From NCBI GenBank assembly GCA_009602735.1, contig WELA01002258.1, forward strand, positions 998,387 through 1,035,718: DNA of 37,332 nt. The letters are read 5' to 3'. The notes under the pieces were generated by a model. It did not search any database and had not been told where the DNA came from. It worked only from the letters and a program-made list of their open reading frames with translations. The translations under genes were made by a program, and so were the position numbers. The stretch is from Mesotaenium endlicherianum. Taxonomy: Eukaryota > Streptophyta > Zygnematophyceae > Zygnematales > Mesotaeniaceae. Below are positions 1 to 10,831 of the stretch, piece after piece; the first letter of the stretch is position 1, and each line of letters starts with the position of its first letter.

Positions 1-13
1 GGGGGGCTGGCAC

Positions 14-2719
14 CTTGCTGGAGTCGGGGACAGAGATGAGCGGCTGGCTCTGGAGGGCGGCGTCCTGCAGGGCCTCCGCACTCTTCAGGCTCGAGCGCAC
101 CGACACCGAGGACCGCACCTGCGCCAGGTGTCAGTCGGGCAGGGGCAGCAGAATTGCCAGGTGTCAGAGGTGCCAGATGCGCCGGGTGTCTCAGAGGTGC
201 CAGGCGTCCGAGATGCCAGGCGCCCGAGGTGCCAGGCGTCTGAGGTGCCAGAGGTCAGAGGTGCCACGTGTCACGTGCCAAGGGTCAGGGGTGCGGACAT
301 CGGGTGAGTCAGGCATGTCGAGTGTCGGGCGCCAAGGCCAGGTGTCAGACCAGGCGTAACGGGAGCGTACGTGCGAATGACAGTCTCAGGGGACTGGCTC
401 GACGATGTATGCAGGCGCACGTGCACGCACGTGGAAGCTTGCAGCATCTATATGGGTGACCTGCCAACAGACTTGAGCCCCTTGATACATGCAAGTACCT
501 GCCCTTCTGTGTAACTGCCCCCACATGCCCCTCTGTGTGTGTGTGTGTGTGTGTGTGCACCTTTTCACACTCCTACGTGAAAGCACACTCTCATGCACGC
601 ACAGACACACCGACACTCACACTCGCACATGCACACGCACGCACTAATACACACACGCAACACGCAAACATACAAGTGCACGTGAGCGCATGCACACAAA
701 CATACACATCACACGCACACATGACACCTGCCATTTCATGCCCTCTCCTTCTCGCGCACACACACACAAACACGCACACCAATGCTCCCCCACGTGCCCT
801 AAACACATACACGCACATTTGACGGATAGGCGAGCGAGTGCCCACACAGGGGCCCGGACGCAAACGCTTACAGAGCTGGAGCCGGCACGCGAGACAGCGG
901 AGGGGCGCGACGAGGCAGACCCCACAGGCGCGCGCGCGATCCGCGTCGAGGGCATGGTGCGAGGAGGTGCAGATGCACCTGGTCTCCCCAGCGCGGCAGA
1001 GTCGTCCAGGTTCTCTGTACCTGCACCAGCACCAGCACACAGGGAGCAGTCAGTCAAGGCCTCATGCGCAACTCACTGCCTGCAGTGATGCACCGGGGCT
1101 GCACGGCATGCGACACCTGGCAGCTGGGGGGACTGGGGAGGCAGTGGAGGGAGGGGAGGGGGCGGATATTAATTTGGGGGGGAGGAGAAGCATTGAATGA
1201 TGCATATAAACGTTGCAAGCTACATTGCAATGAGCGGGTTTGCAACGGCAACTGCACGTGTGTGAGAAAAATCCCCTCCCCCTCCCCCCCCTCCTCCCCT
1301 CTGTCCCTCCTCTCTGCTTTTGTAAGATGCACAAACACACATACAGAGACGAGTACAGACAGAAACTAAACAAAGCGTGTACATGCGCGTATTCTCGCAC
1401 ATAGTTGTGTACGAATGTACAGATAGACATGTGTATCTGTACACTCAAGCGAGTAATCCCTTCATAAACGGGTTCGGGTTCGTGAAATCAACGACGGCAA
1501 GCTGGATCCACAAAAAGTGCACGAGTGCCAAAAAAAGGAGGGCGAGAGGCTGAGAGACTTGGAAGGTGGGAGGAGGCTGAGGTAGGGAAGGAGCAAACGA
1601 AGAAAGGATAAAGAGAGCGAGAGAGGCTGAGGGAAGGAAGGATATGGGGGGTGGGNTCTCCAGCACCGGGGCTATGGCCGCCTGCCCCGCGGACGGCAGC
1701 TCCAACCGCGCCGCCTTTGCAATCTGCACATGCTTCACTCTCGTGTTATACGTGTATTTGCCAGCTGGCAAGACACGTGTCGCATGACTCCTCTGCATCT
1801 CGCTGTGCCGTCTTTGCAAGAAGCACGCACGTCAGATGTGACCTCTGTTCCGCTCATCCGTTTGATGGCCACAGGAAGGTATGTATTTGCCAGAGCCGCT
1901 CAATCACCCCGTCTCTGCAATCTGCTCGCACGTTGATTTTGGTGTGCAGGCATCAGCGTTCACTTGCATGGTACGTTGGACGAATCATTTCCAATGTTTC
2001 CGCTGAGAAGAGAGGTTCAAAGGAGGAGGTTCGAGAGTAGAGAAGCGATCAAGTAGCCCGGAGCCAGCTGCGGCTACCTCTCGCGGCAGAAGGGCCTCTC
2101 GTCACTCAAGAGAAGAAGCTCAACGGGGGGGGGGAGGGGCACTGACCATCTCGTAGGAGCAGACGCGGATGAGCTCCACCACCAGCACGTCCGCGGCCTT
2201 GCGCACTTCCGCGTTCTTGTCCTGTGCGGGCGCGGAGAGCACGTAAGAAGCAGATGAGGAGCATAGCGGGCCTTGCACCCGAACTCTGCAAGCGCACGCG
2301 CACGCACACATGCATATGGGCGTGCCTGCGTGTGTGTGTGTGTGTGGGGGTCGTGGAGGTGTGCGAATACGAGGGCAATGTCAAAATCTCTTTCATGGAA
2401 AGCGTGCAGCAAGAGGAGCATGAGGAGGGGGGAGGGAGGGGAGGGAGGGAGAGTGAGGGAGGAAGGCAGAGACAAACGGGTTGGAGGGGGCGGGGCGGGA
2501 GAGAGGGAAGACCAGAGACTAAGAAGCAGACGGAGAAGGGCGAGGAGGGGTATAACGAGGAGGCGGCACCTGGAGGCAGGCGGCCGCAGGCTTGACGAGC
2601 TGCAGGAGCTCGCTACCCTCCGACGCCTTGGGCAGCTGGCGCGACAGCCAGTCCAGGAGTTCCTTGCGCCCGTATGCCGACAGCTTCGCCTCTGCCAGCG
2701 CCGCCGCTACGCTTGGCAC
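14..2719 (-). CDS. MOR1/XMAP215-family microtubule-associated protein, internal exons (partial)
   Basis: Five minus-strand exons can be read: 2570-2719 (50 aa), 2147-2221 (25 aa), about 1656-1723, 872-1020 (49 aa) and 14-118 (35 aa). The first three encode the end of a TOG (HEAT-repeat) domain. Motifs such as GRKELLDWLSRQL, LLQLVKPAA and NAEVRKAADVLVVELIRVC match what I know of plant MOR1 and animal ch-TOG TOG4. The last two are Ser/Pro/Ala-rich with scattered Arg, as in the linker after that TOG domain. All defined junctions are AG/GT and phases agree (0-0, 0-0, 0-?, 1-0, 0-0). Family members are about 2,000-residue tubulin-binding polymerases that promote microtubule growth in the cytoplasm. 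The protein continues beyond the left edge. Upstream exons should lie right of 2719 but retroelement sequence starts there. The exon at 1656-1723 has no clear donor because an ambiguous base sits at its end. The TOG exons are secure; the linker exons are inferred. Confidence 0.8.
119..871. repeat. Intronic minisatellite and TG/CA microsatellites
   Basis: This stretch lies between two linker exons of the MOR1-like gene. About 120-290 is an imperfect tandem array of roughly 10-20 bp built on the core GAGGTGCCAGGCGTC. A pure (TG)12 run occupies 534-557. About 580-835 is rich in CA dinucleotides (ACACAC and GCACGC steps). No exon with a credible product was found here. The open frames in it are translations of simple sequence. 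Confidence 0.75.
1021..1655. other. Intron-like stretch, no gene seen
   Basis: The interval lies between the linker exon at 872-1020 and the short exon ending near 1656 in the MOR1-like gene. It contains purine-rich and pyrimidine-rich runs (for example 1268-1315 and 1535-1650) but no convincing exon on either strand. The ambiguous base at 1656 marks its upper end. Confidence 0.5.
2331..2346. repeat. (TG)8 microsatellite in an intron
   Basis: Eight uninterrupted TG units lie in the intron between the MOR1-like exons 2147-2221 and 2570-2719. A purine-rich GGGA/GAGG tract follows at about 2425-2510. Confidence 0.85.
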
Positions 2720-2820
2720 CTGCAAGTGTTCAGTTCCCGCGGGTGTCGGGGTTAGGCTTTGGGCTGGAGGTCGCAACGTCGCAAGGCTGTGAGAGACGGG
2801 ACTGTGAGGGTCGCAACGCC

Positions 2821-3258
2821 ATGACGCGAGACGGGAGCTATTGCCTGCAGATGACGCGGATTCAAGAAGGAGACTTTGTCTACCGCAAGCGCCAGACCAA
2901 GACCACCATCGACACCAGTTCAGGTGCAGTGATCTTGCACGTGAGACATGCATTTGACAATGGTGTGTTAGAACTGGAAGGCTGTGATGGTAAAACCATG
3001 AGAGACCACGTGCAGAATTGCTCGCTATGCCATTTGCCGAATATTGATCCTACAGTTAGGGTTGTGCCCAAGGAATTGGTGCCGGCCACGCCTTGTGCCA
3101 GCTGCAAAGTGCTGGACGATCAGGAAGCAATGGTAACTTGCGATAAGTGTGGTGCCCGTTGGTACACTTTCTGCATTGGCGAGGAAGAAATTATGGCAGG
3201 ACGATGGGAATGTCCTGATTGCCTTCCTAAAATTTCTAGCCGCAGGGCTGGAAAATAA
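2821..3258 (+). pseudogene. Ty3/gypsy-like retroelement pol C-terminus with PHD-type finger (5'-truncated)
   Basis: The open frame ends at TAA 3256-3258. Its recognisable part begins around MTRIQEGDFVYRKRQ (2851) and continues with the integrase-tail motif GVLELEGCDGKTMRDH and NCSLCHLPNIDPTV. This motif set is, from memory, typical of algal Ty3/gypsy elements that end in a PHD finger instead of a chromodomain. The finger follows: CASC, CDKC, WYTFC, CPDC. In a PHD Cys4-His-Cys3 pattern the fifth ligand should be His before xxC; here a Tyr stands in that place. Such fingers usually bind histone tails and may steer integration. No reverse transcriptase or integrase core lies upstream, so this is a 3' remnant. 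It sits in what should be an intron of the MOR1-like gene, opposite strand. A polypurine tract and LTR-like repeat follow directly. Confidence 0.75.
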
Positions 3259-3293
3259 TAGCTTTCAGCAGGAAAGGCAGGGACGCCTCAGCT

Positions 3294-3305
3294 GAAAGGG
3301 AGGGG
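3294..3305 (+). other. Polypurine tract of the PHD-finger retroelement
   Basis: A 12-base all-purine run, GAAAGGGAGGGG, sits 35 bases after the pol stop and directly before a repeat starting TGTAAGAGG. This is the expected place of the plus-strand primer next to a 3' LTR. Confidence 0.7.
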
Positions 3306-3608
3306 TGTAAGAGGAATTAAGGCAAGGCAAGTATTTTTAAATTTTCTGCTAAAGTCTTAGGATAAGCAGATGGTGAGAGCCGGGTGACAGAGAACGTCAC
3401 CCTGAGTATTGGTCAAGGCTGCATGGTGCAAGTTCAGGAACCCAGGGATGGGTTAACCCTGGTAAGGCTTGTCACCGACACACGTGCAAAGGTCGATCAA
3501 CCATGTCTGCCACACGTGAGGAGGGCCACCGACACATCAACCAGGCCGAAGGCACGCGTGCTGGAAGGCTATGCACGTGCCAAGGGACCGACACTGTTAG
3601 GCACGACA
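3306..3608 (+). repeat. 303-bp LTR-like direct repeat, copy 1
   Basis: The repeat begins TGTAAGAGG and ends GGCACGACA, so it has TG...CA ends. It follows a polypurine tract and recurs at 4837-5139 with about 7 differences seen by eye. The reading is that it is the 3' LTR of the PHD-finger element. A 101-residue open frame across it and its 3' flank is not conserved coding sequence. Confidence 0.7.
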
Positions 3609-3610
3609 GC

Positions 3611-4836
3611 TGTCGCGACTATTATCCGTTTGACGGTGTCGCACGCGCAGCGCAAGCTACGGCCACCTAGTGCTGAAAGTCAACGTTGACTCACCGACCA
3701 CTTGACTGATTACATCGCAGTCAGCGGTTATGGCGGCGTCAAGACCACTGGCAAGGGGTCAATGTCAGTGTGCCCCACACCCAAGGATGGGGGAGGTTTT
3801 GACAAGACAGCCGCGAGGCTAGGAGCTGGGGATCAGCAATGAGCCGCCCAGCAAGTACCAGGTCAGGTACTGTGTGACTGGCAGATTAAGCCAGGTCATG
3901 GCTGCAATGCCAAGATAGGTTACGGCCGCCCGGTTGGGAAAACTTGAGCAAGTGGCATTTGCTTGCACGCCGCTCAGGAATTCTTAGCCATGAGCCAATT
4001 AGGCGTGACTGCCAGCTGAGAAGCTAAGCAGCCACGCGCGACAGTCACAAGGTGTGCATGCATGCTGAGTGACTACGAGTTTGAGTTGAGCATGGCTAGG
4101 CAGAGGCGACATGCAGCTAAGTTGTGTGACTAAGCACGGCATTCTCGAAAGATGACGCTGTGTGGTGCCTGCGAAAGGCACGAATCTTGCCTGAGACATG
4201 TCATTCACTCTCACGCACCTTTGCCAAGAAGCAGAAGGAAAGAGAAGAAGGGCGCGAAGAAGAAGAAGGAGTTCCCAAGGCCATTGGAGGGCCAAAGCCC
4301 CACGCTTCTGACGACGCCGAAGATTCTTCTGTGTATCATAGATAAGTTAGGATTGTAGGAGTTCCCAAGAGGGAATCTCACGGTTGAAGAAGGAGAACTG
4401 CAGTATAGAATTTGTTAGGAGATTAGCACAGAGTCAGCCGAACGCCACAAGTGTGTGTGTGAAGCAGCCTCAAAATGGTGAGTTGTGTGTTGATTTCCAA
4501 GTTCTCAGAAGTCGCATTCGCATCTTGAAGAGAGAGAGTAGTATTGACAGATAAAGCTCTGAGTGAAGAACTGAGTGAGCCCAGCCTGGCGGTGAAGAGC
4601 TGTTAAGGCGCGGTGTTATGTGAAGAGCTTGACCCAGGCCAGCATAGACGTGGTTTCAGAGTTTTGTAAGCTGACGTGTGTAAGTTAAGCGAAAGCCGGA
4701 AGGGCGATTTTCTCTGAATCTGACGTTGCATGTCAAGCTGTTTAGAGTGTGATTTTTGCAAACTACAATTTGCTCACCTGTGAACCCAAGAACCTTAAGG
4801 CATAAAGCCTATGTGGAAGTAAGAGACTTCCGTCCT
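3611..4836 (+). repeat. 1.2-kb block shared with 26526-27764
   Basis: The block starts TGTCGCGACTATTATCC and ends GAGACTTCCGTCCT. A second, clearly homologous copy runs 26526-27764 in the same orientation, with substitutions and short indels. Both copies begin at the same base. Here it sits between the two 303-bp LTR-like repeats; in the other copy it runs straight into a decayed gag. It has no long coding frame. It is either a retroelement 5' untranslated leader (lying after a 303-bp LTR) or a longer LTR of its own. The first fits better, because the 303-bp repeat has the TG...CA ends and the purine tract. Confidence 0.75.
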
Positions 4837-5139
4837 TGTAAGAGGAATTAAGGCAAGGCAAGTATTTTTAATTTTTTTGCTAAAGTCTTAGGATAAGCAG
4901 ATGGTGAGAGCCGGGTGACAGAGAACGTCACCCTGAGTGTTGGTCAAGGTTGCATGGTGCAAGTTCAGGAAGCCAGGGATGGGTTAACCCTGGTAAGGCT
5001 TGTCACCGACACACGTGCAAAGGTCGATCAACCATGTCTGCCACACGTGAGGAGGGCCACCGATACATCAACCAGGCCGAAGGCACGCGTGCTGGAAGGC
5101 TACGCACGTGCCAAGGGACCGACACTGTTAGGCACGACA
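4837..5139 (+). repeat. 303-bp LTR-like direct repeat, copy 2
   Basis: This is the second copy of the TGTAAGAGG...GGCACGACA repeat, also TG...CA. It follows the 1.2-kb block without a purine tract. AT-rich unrelated sequence starts right after it. Together with copy 1 it fits two elements that shared an LTR, the second having lost its coding region. Confidence 0.7.
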
Positions 5140-7010
5140 CTAATCAGAAGAAAACCAAATATATGGATGATGTTTAAATTCTTCTAGCAATTACATTAAT
5201 TATTTAGCTCAAAACGCTCAAAACACAACCAAATTGTTCTGATATGTTGTATGCATAAGGTCGTCGTCAAGAATGTTCTGTGAAAACACGTTCAAATTTC
5301 AAAGCTCTTGTGAGCACGTAAGCATATTGAAGCGTATAGATGGTAAAGGAATTTCATTTTGTTCACTCGTATTTGAAACTATGCTTTCAAAAGGCACCTG
5401 AAGTTGCCCATAGTTTACGTGGAATGTCATGAACAAAGAGGTTTGCTATGGATTGTGGTACTAATGGGTACAGATTAGAATTTGGTATCAATTGGTATTA
5501 ACCTCAACCGACAACATACGAAAGGTCAACCAACAAGGTTGTAGAGTTAGTTGAACACATCACTCGCCAAGATTTGCTCCTCCAAGTTTGCCCTCTTATT
5601 AAGGAAATGTAGCAAATGTACTTAACAAGTCTATCTCTGGACCTCAGCTCAGCTATGCCTGTCACCACATGCAGCTCGTTCTTCTAGGCACCATAGATCT
5701 TCCTGTTATGCTCTTTCCACAGTTATTGCACCTCCAACTCCTGCTCATCCACCCATCCGCAAGCAATCTTGCGCAAATGATCTTACTCTAGTCTATATCT
5801 TTACTCCTCCTCCCCAGAAGGTGCTGGTAGCTTACTACTCTCAGCCAACAGGAGCGTCTTACTCCCACCTCCTAGCTTTATCTTTGTCTAATTGTGATTC
5901 CTCCGATACACCCCTCTCAACACGCCCTCCTGCAGACGTTGCTCTCATATCTGCATGATACATCAATCCCCTCTTTTCCACAATGCTTCAAATAGCCACT
6001 CAGTACTCTCCCACTCCATGCAGCTCTGTCCCTTCTCGACTTCCACCTCTCCCTCCTGCTCAGCCACAAGCACAGCCACGGACACGATATTTTGTGTCTC
6101 TTTGGCTCTTATAAGAGGTCCCTTACCTTCAATAGCCAAGACGTTATGGCTACAATTTGAGGTGAGGGTGCAGTTGTTGGGCAGCGTGTCATTGATGCAA
6201 AAAATTAGCTTAGCATTAGCTCTTCTTGGAGCTTCCCCCCTTGTACTTTGAAGTCCATAATAAAGGCCAATTTCTTACTTAATTACTGTCCTTATATGTT
6301 CTGGCCCACCTCTGCTCTTGTGAGGCAATGCCGCTAAAACAAATTTGCATATACTCCAAACTCCTCTCGAGATGTATATCCCATGTCCTCCTCAGACATC
6401 TCTTTCATAATGTCCTCAAGCATTACTTCCAATCTTCTCAACTCCCCCTCACAGAGCGGACGAGTCCTTTTGGCCAGTTTGCCAAGTGTTTCTCATACTC
6501 AATGCAAGCATAAGCTATATACGGCTCTACACTCCTTGCATAGTCGAGTTCACATTGATTTGGTATTCCTTACCATAAGGCTCCGGCGTTTCTTCAAAAT
6601 ACTCCTCTCACATGTTCATTAGTTTTTTCCTCTCATACAGCCATAACCCAGCCCCGCTCAAGCATTAAAGAAAGAGAAAAAAGCAGCCACAAGATAGGCC
6701 TATGGCAGCAATAAAAAGAGGAACTGAAAATGCCACCACAAGGCCCAATTGCAGTACTAAAAAGAGCCAAAAACAAGTCCATGAAAAAGCCCCGACGCAG
6801 CAAAAAAAAAAAGGAATAGATGCAACCACGACACAACCCCACACAAGCACTAATAAAGGAGAAAATGAGCCATAACATAGCCCAACAGCAGCACCAAAAC
6901 AACCATAGCAAAGTCCCATGGCAGCACCGAAACTTACCCAAAAACCAGCACAAAATTACCCAAAAAGCAGCACTAAAAGAGCCATGAAGAGGATAACAGC
7001 ACCCTCAAAA
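5140..7010. other. AT-rich region, no gene recognised; low-complexity repeats at 6650-6990
   Basis: Base composition drops sharply in GC right after the retroelement remnant. No coding frame with a recognisable domain was found on either strand. At about 6650-6990 there is a degenerate A/C-rich array whose units resemble CAGCACCAAAA and AAAGAGCCA. Its minus-strand translation looks like a hydrophobic protein only because of the repeat composition. Confidence 0.6.
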
Positions 7011-7019
7011 ATCCCCTGG

Positions 7020-8710
7020 ATGATGGCATTACCTCAAAAAGACGCCCACGCATGATGATGCTTGTCAAAAATCGTGTCTGACATCACATCTTCAACTCCA
7101 AAGACGACTCCTTGCGGAAAAGTGCAAGAGGCTTGTGGTGGTTGCGGATGTACACAACCACTTGCTTACCCTGTCCACGAAGTCTTTGATCCAAGCTTCC
7201 TTGGTCATGTCTTCTAAGAGAAGATCCATACCATGAGCTTTGCACGCAGTCCATGTAATGTGTTGATACTCCACTTCAATGAGTTTGCGTGCAACACATG
7301 AAAATGAGCAATAGTAGCAATGAGCATTACGGTATGACCAATTGCAATCCTGGCATACAACAACATTTTAAAGCTAAATTGCAATAATAACCATACTAAC
7401 AATATGCACAATAGTTGTCACAAGCACTCAAGCCATGACTTTATATGCTAAATGTGGCATGGCTAGCAGGTTGTAGTTGTTATAGCAACCTTCGGTTGGC
7501 ACCTCAAAGTATACAGCAGCCAGCGGCTCAAAATATACAACACGTAACACTCAAAAATGTATACCAGCCAGGAGCTAAAAATGTATAGCAGTCAGCAACT
7601 TGAAAACTAGACCATCCAGCAGCAAACAATATACACCAAGCAGCAGCTACAAATATATAGCAATTAGCAGCAAAAAAAAAAGAGCAAGCAGCAACCACAA
7701 ATGTACAGCAACCAGCAAGACGAAGTATAGAGCAGGCAGCAGCTACAAATGTTTAGCAGCCAGCAGGTGCATACAAAGAGCAGAGTATTGTAAAAAAATT
7801 GCACCACTATAAAATTCTTGTGGTGCAAACTAATAAAGCATATTGACATGCACAAATAATGAGGATTAAGTAGAAGTACTATACCTCCAGCTTTGCACAC
7901 AACTGTTGAATCAGTGCAGACATGAAGACTGTTGTCAGCACCGAGCTGTTAAGGACCTCGCAGAACAAGGAAGCAAGGTAGGCAGCACTCTTGGTCATAT
8001 TCTCAGTATTGACGGCCTTGAGGAAGACCTCGCCCTCGGGAGAAGCAGCAATGAAGTTGATGAGGGGTCTATTCGTGTAGTCAGTCCACCCGTCAGACGT
8101 GCCAGTGAACTTGTTGACTCTAGCTCTCTTGATGAAGTGCGCCACTTGCTTATCTGTAACAGCAGCTTCTTTGTCCAGCAAAACAGTTCTCAAGCGCTTA
8201 ACCTTAGGAGGCATGTATACAGGACTAGCCTTCACGATAACTCTAATGCTTCTGAATAAGATAAGCTATTGGCAACATTGAACGCCAATGCAATGTCAAA
8301 GAAAAATCTTGCTATGGCTTGATCAGCAAATTCTCTATGATTAATGTTGAAAGCAGCCTCCATAATAGTTTGACTACCACCCTGACTCAATACACCTGAT
8401 GCATTGCCGTGCTTATCACCTACGACACCAAGCATATGGAAGATTTGTGGCGTAACTTCCTGATGCAGCGCAACTCATCTTCGTTGTTCTGCTTCAGAAT
8501 CTTCGTCACATCATCTTCAAGCACAACCCTAGCCATGTGGTCAGCGACATCCTGGTTCACCTTGGGGCATATTGCGATGCCTCAACCCCTAATCTGAAAC
8601 AAATGCAGGCGGACTCTAGTGCACGCTTGAGAGGTCTCAAAATCACAAAACCTGCATCGTATTCTGCCGTGCTTAGAACCCACAGAGTGAGGCATCAAGG
8701 TAACATACTC
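7020..8710 (-). pseudogene. hAT-family transposase remnant (BED finger, DUF659-like core), decayed
   Basis: From high to low coordinates the minus strand shows three parts. A BED-type finger lies at about 8560-8700 (CRFCDFE, then RVRLHLFQ and CPKVNQDVADHM), with an in-frame TGA inside it. Next comes INHREFADQAIARFFFDIAL (to about 8235), then VKASPVYMPPKVKRLRT and TSDGWTDYTNRPLINFIAAS (7879-8235) in a shifted frame. These match the start and centre of the hAT DUF659 region. A further piece at 7092-7274, reading WTACKAHGMDLLLEDM, matches the hAT segment that normally follows, with a possible continuation to about 7020. The part between (7280-7880) is replaced by repeat-like DNA and no C-terminal dimerisation domain was found. 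With a stop and at least two frameshifts it is not functional. hAT transposases cut and paste DNA and leave 8-bp duplications; the ends were not found. Confidence 0.75.
7480..7790. repeat. Degenerate minisatellite inside the hAT remnant
   Basis: Roughly 30-bp units resembling CAGCAGCTACAAATGTATAG repeat about ten times with much variation. The array lies where the hAT coding sequence is interrupted and is probably intronic or inserted sequence. Confidence 0.6.
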
Positions 8711-10831
8711 CCACACTGAGCGCTCCCCATTAGAGAACGCGGATGCACAATGTTTCCCTTACAAAAAACAGAAAGGCACTCACTCTCCACAAATGAACAC
8801 ACACAACTGAACACACACAAAAATACCTGATAGAACAAGCTAGCAGACAGCAATAAATAAACACAAGTGAGATAGAGAACTATGAGACAACAAAAAATAG
8901 GAAGCGGCAGTATAGTAAATCAGCCAAGGCAATGAATAAAAAGCCTGAATAGTGGCTCTTCATCTTCCTGTGAGTCCATAAAGAGGGAGTCCTCACGGTC
9001 GGCCATCATCACAAATGCCCTAACTTAAAATACTAAGAGAATGTTGAGCAACATTGGCAGTAATGGAGGTTGTTCAAGAAACAACAATGTAAACTTGTAG
9101 CAGTGAAGCATCTGGTGACAAAGCTGGTGCTACTTAATCTGAAGCGTCATTGTGTAGCACATCAACGCCGGTCATCGTAAGGTGATCCCAAATCTTGACA
9201 AGCTTACGCGTTAAAAATATACAGTTTGCCTGTCAGCCACTTCTCGCATAATCATCGATGACTGGACATGTTTTCACATTTTCTTTGGTCAGGTTGTCAG
9301 AGCAAACAAATGTTTTACTTCTTACACGCGTGATCAATTTATTTACCGTTTTCTTTGCCGCCAAATGTATTTAGCACGTTATACGCCAATGGTACACATA
9401 GTACGTGTGTACGTCCGTGTCATACGTATACGCCAAAAATGTATCCCATTACTAGGTCCACGCGTGCTCTAGTACTTATCGCTAAAGTGCTTTTCTTCCA
9501 GTATCTTCCTATTCACCTCTTCTAGCACCTGAATGTTAAGTGAGAGCAGGTGGAGTGAGGTGGAGCCAGGGAGCAGGGATGAGAAGGCCTTTCAATTTGA
9601 GGAAATCGTTGGAGTCTAGACATCCTTTTAATTTGACTGGAGCAAAAAAACAATAATCCAAATTGGCAAACAATATCAAGTTAATATGAAATCGAGAGGT
9701 CTGGCTGGGCTGAGAGCAGTCGGAAGTGTTCAATGAGAAGACCTACTTTGGGCCACCTTGAATCACCACCAAGTTACAACATACAACCACTCAACCAATC
9801 AAACAAATTATATATATCTCCTCTCCCAATTATCACCCACCCACTCCACCCCACTCTACACGTCTGACAACAACGTCAACGTGTATAGACTAGTGTTGAG
9901 TTTTGACCACGACAAGTCTATCTTGGTCACTGCCAAGCAATGTCATGTTAGTCAACCGAGTCGATTGTTGTACCCATTTGTAATAAGTTGTAGCATTTTG
10001 TAGTGTTGCTTTTCACAACTCTCGACTTGCGAGTCTTCACTTCCAACTCCCGAGACCCGAGCACTCCAACAAGGGTCCTAGTGTTAGATACACAAATAGA
10101 TGCAATACTTCGTGACATGTACATTTTGTATCACACGTATGGAAAGAAACTTCAGTTGACAAAAAGCTATGGACTCTTGCACGTATACTGCATGCCATCT
10201 ATCCAAGTTCCTCAGTCTGTCCTGCTTATGTCATATAGGATATTACCACATCAACAGTCAGGTAGATTCTTTTTTGTTTCTTGGATGAAAACACCTTCGC
10301 AACTTCACACTTTCAGCTATTGAAGTCGCAATATCACTGCAAAATACCCACGTGCATGAGAAGCGGAAGCAACTTGTATGTGTGTCAGGTTGATAATTCA
10401 TATACATTACATTAAAGCTATGCTCTGCAATACATACTTATGTGGCATAACCTACCGTTGTCAGATGACTACTTGCCCAAGAGAACCTTACATGAGCTTC
10501 GTGAGCTGAGTCTCTTCAAAAAAGCTACGGCAAGTACAACTCTAACCAAGCACACCACATCGGCTGCAGATTGCAACGTGGCCTCGTGGTGGTGGCCTGC
10601 TAAAGTGTGACTTGGCCTCGAGCAGCAAGAGAAGTTTGTGCCTGTTGTGCACATGCAGCTTACTAGAACAACACTGGTTGGATCTATGCTCTGGTGTGCA
10701 ATCCTCATCTAGAAGCGACGACACCAATATAAATAGTACGAAGCGCCAATATTATTGGTCGCACCTCTTAGCTGTGGCAGCCAGACCTAGATATTAAGGA
10801 AGAGGTACCTGGAAGTGGTATATTGTGGAAC
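8711..10831. other. AT-rich intergenic stretch, no gene recognised
   Basis: This lies between the hAT remnant and the 3' end of the receptor kinase gene. The longest frames are about 80-106 codons, none with a recognisable motif or splice context. The part next to 10831 should hold the receptor gene's 3' untranslated region and polyadenylation site. Plant poly(A) signals are too loose to place one. Confidence 0.5.

Noticed and set aside
15-359. 114-codon plus-strand frame rich in Arg, Cys and Gln
   Set aside because: It is a translation of the GAGGTGCCAGGCGTC-type tandem repeat and the antisense of a linker exon; no start context or homology.
535-1040. Overlapping frames rich in His/Thr or Cys/Val/Arg on both strands
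   Set aside because: They arise from TG/CA microsatellites. Only the 872-1020 part fits an exon, on the minus strand.
3384-3689. 101-codon frame, repeated in similar form at 4915-5187
   Set aside because: It lies within the 303-bp LTR-like repeat and runs into unrelated DNA at the end of each copy, so it is not a gene.
6633-6953. Minus-strand frame that looks like a multi-pass membrane protein
   Set aside because: The hydrophobic residues come from a degenerate A/C-rich repeat; there is no consistent domain and the plus strand is low complexity.
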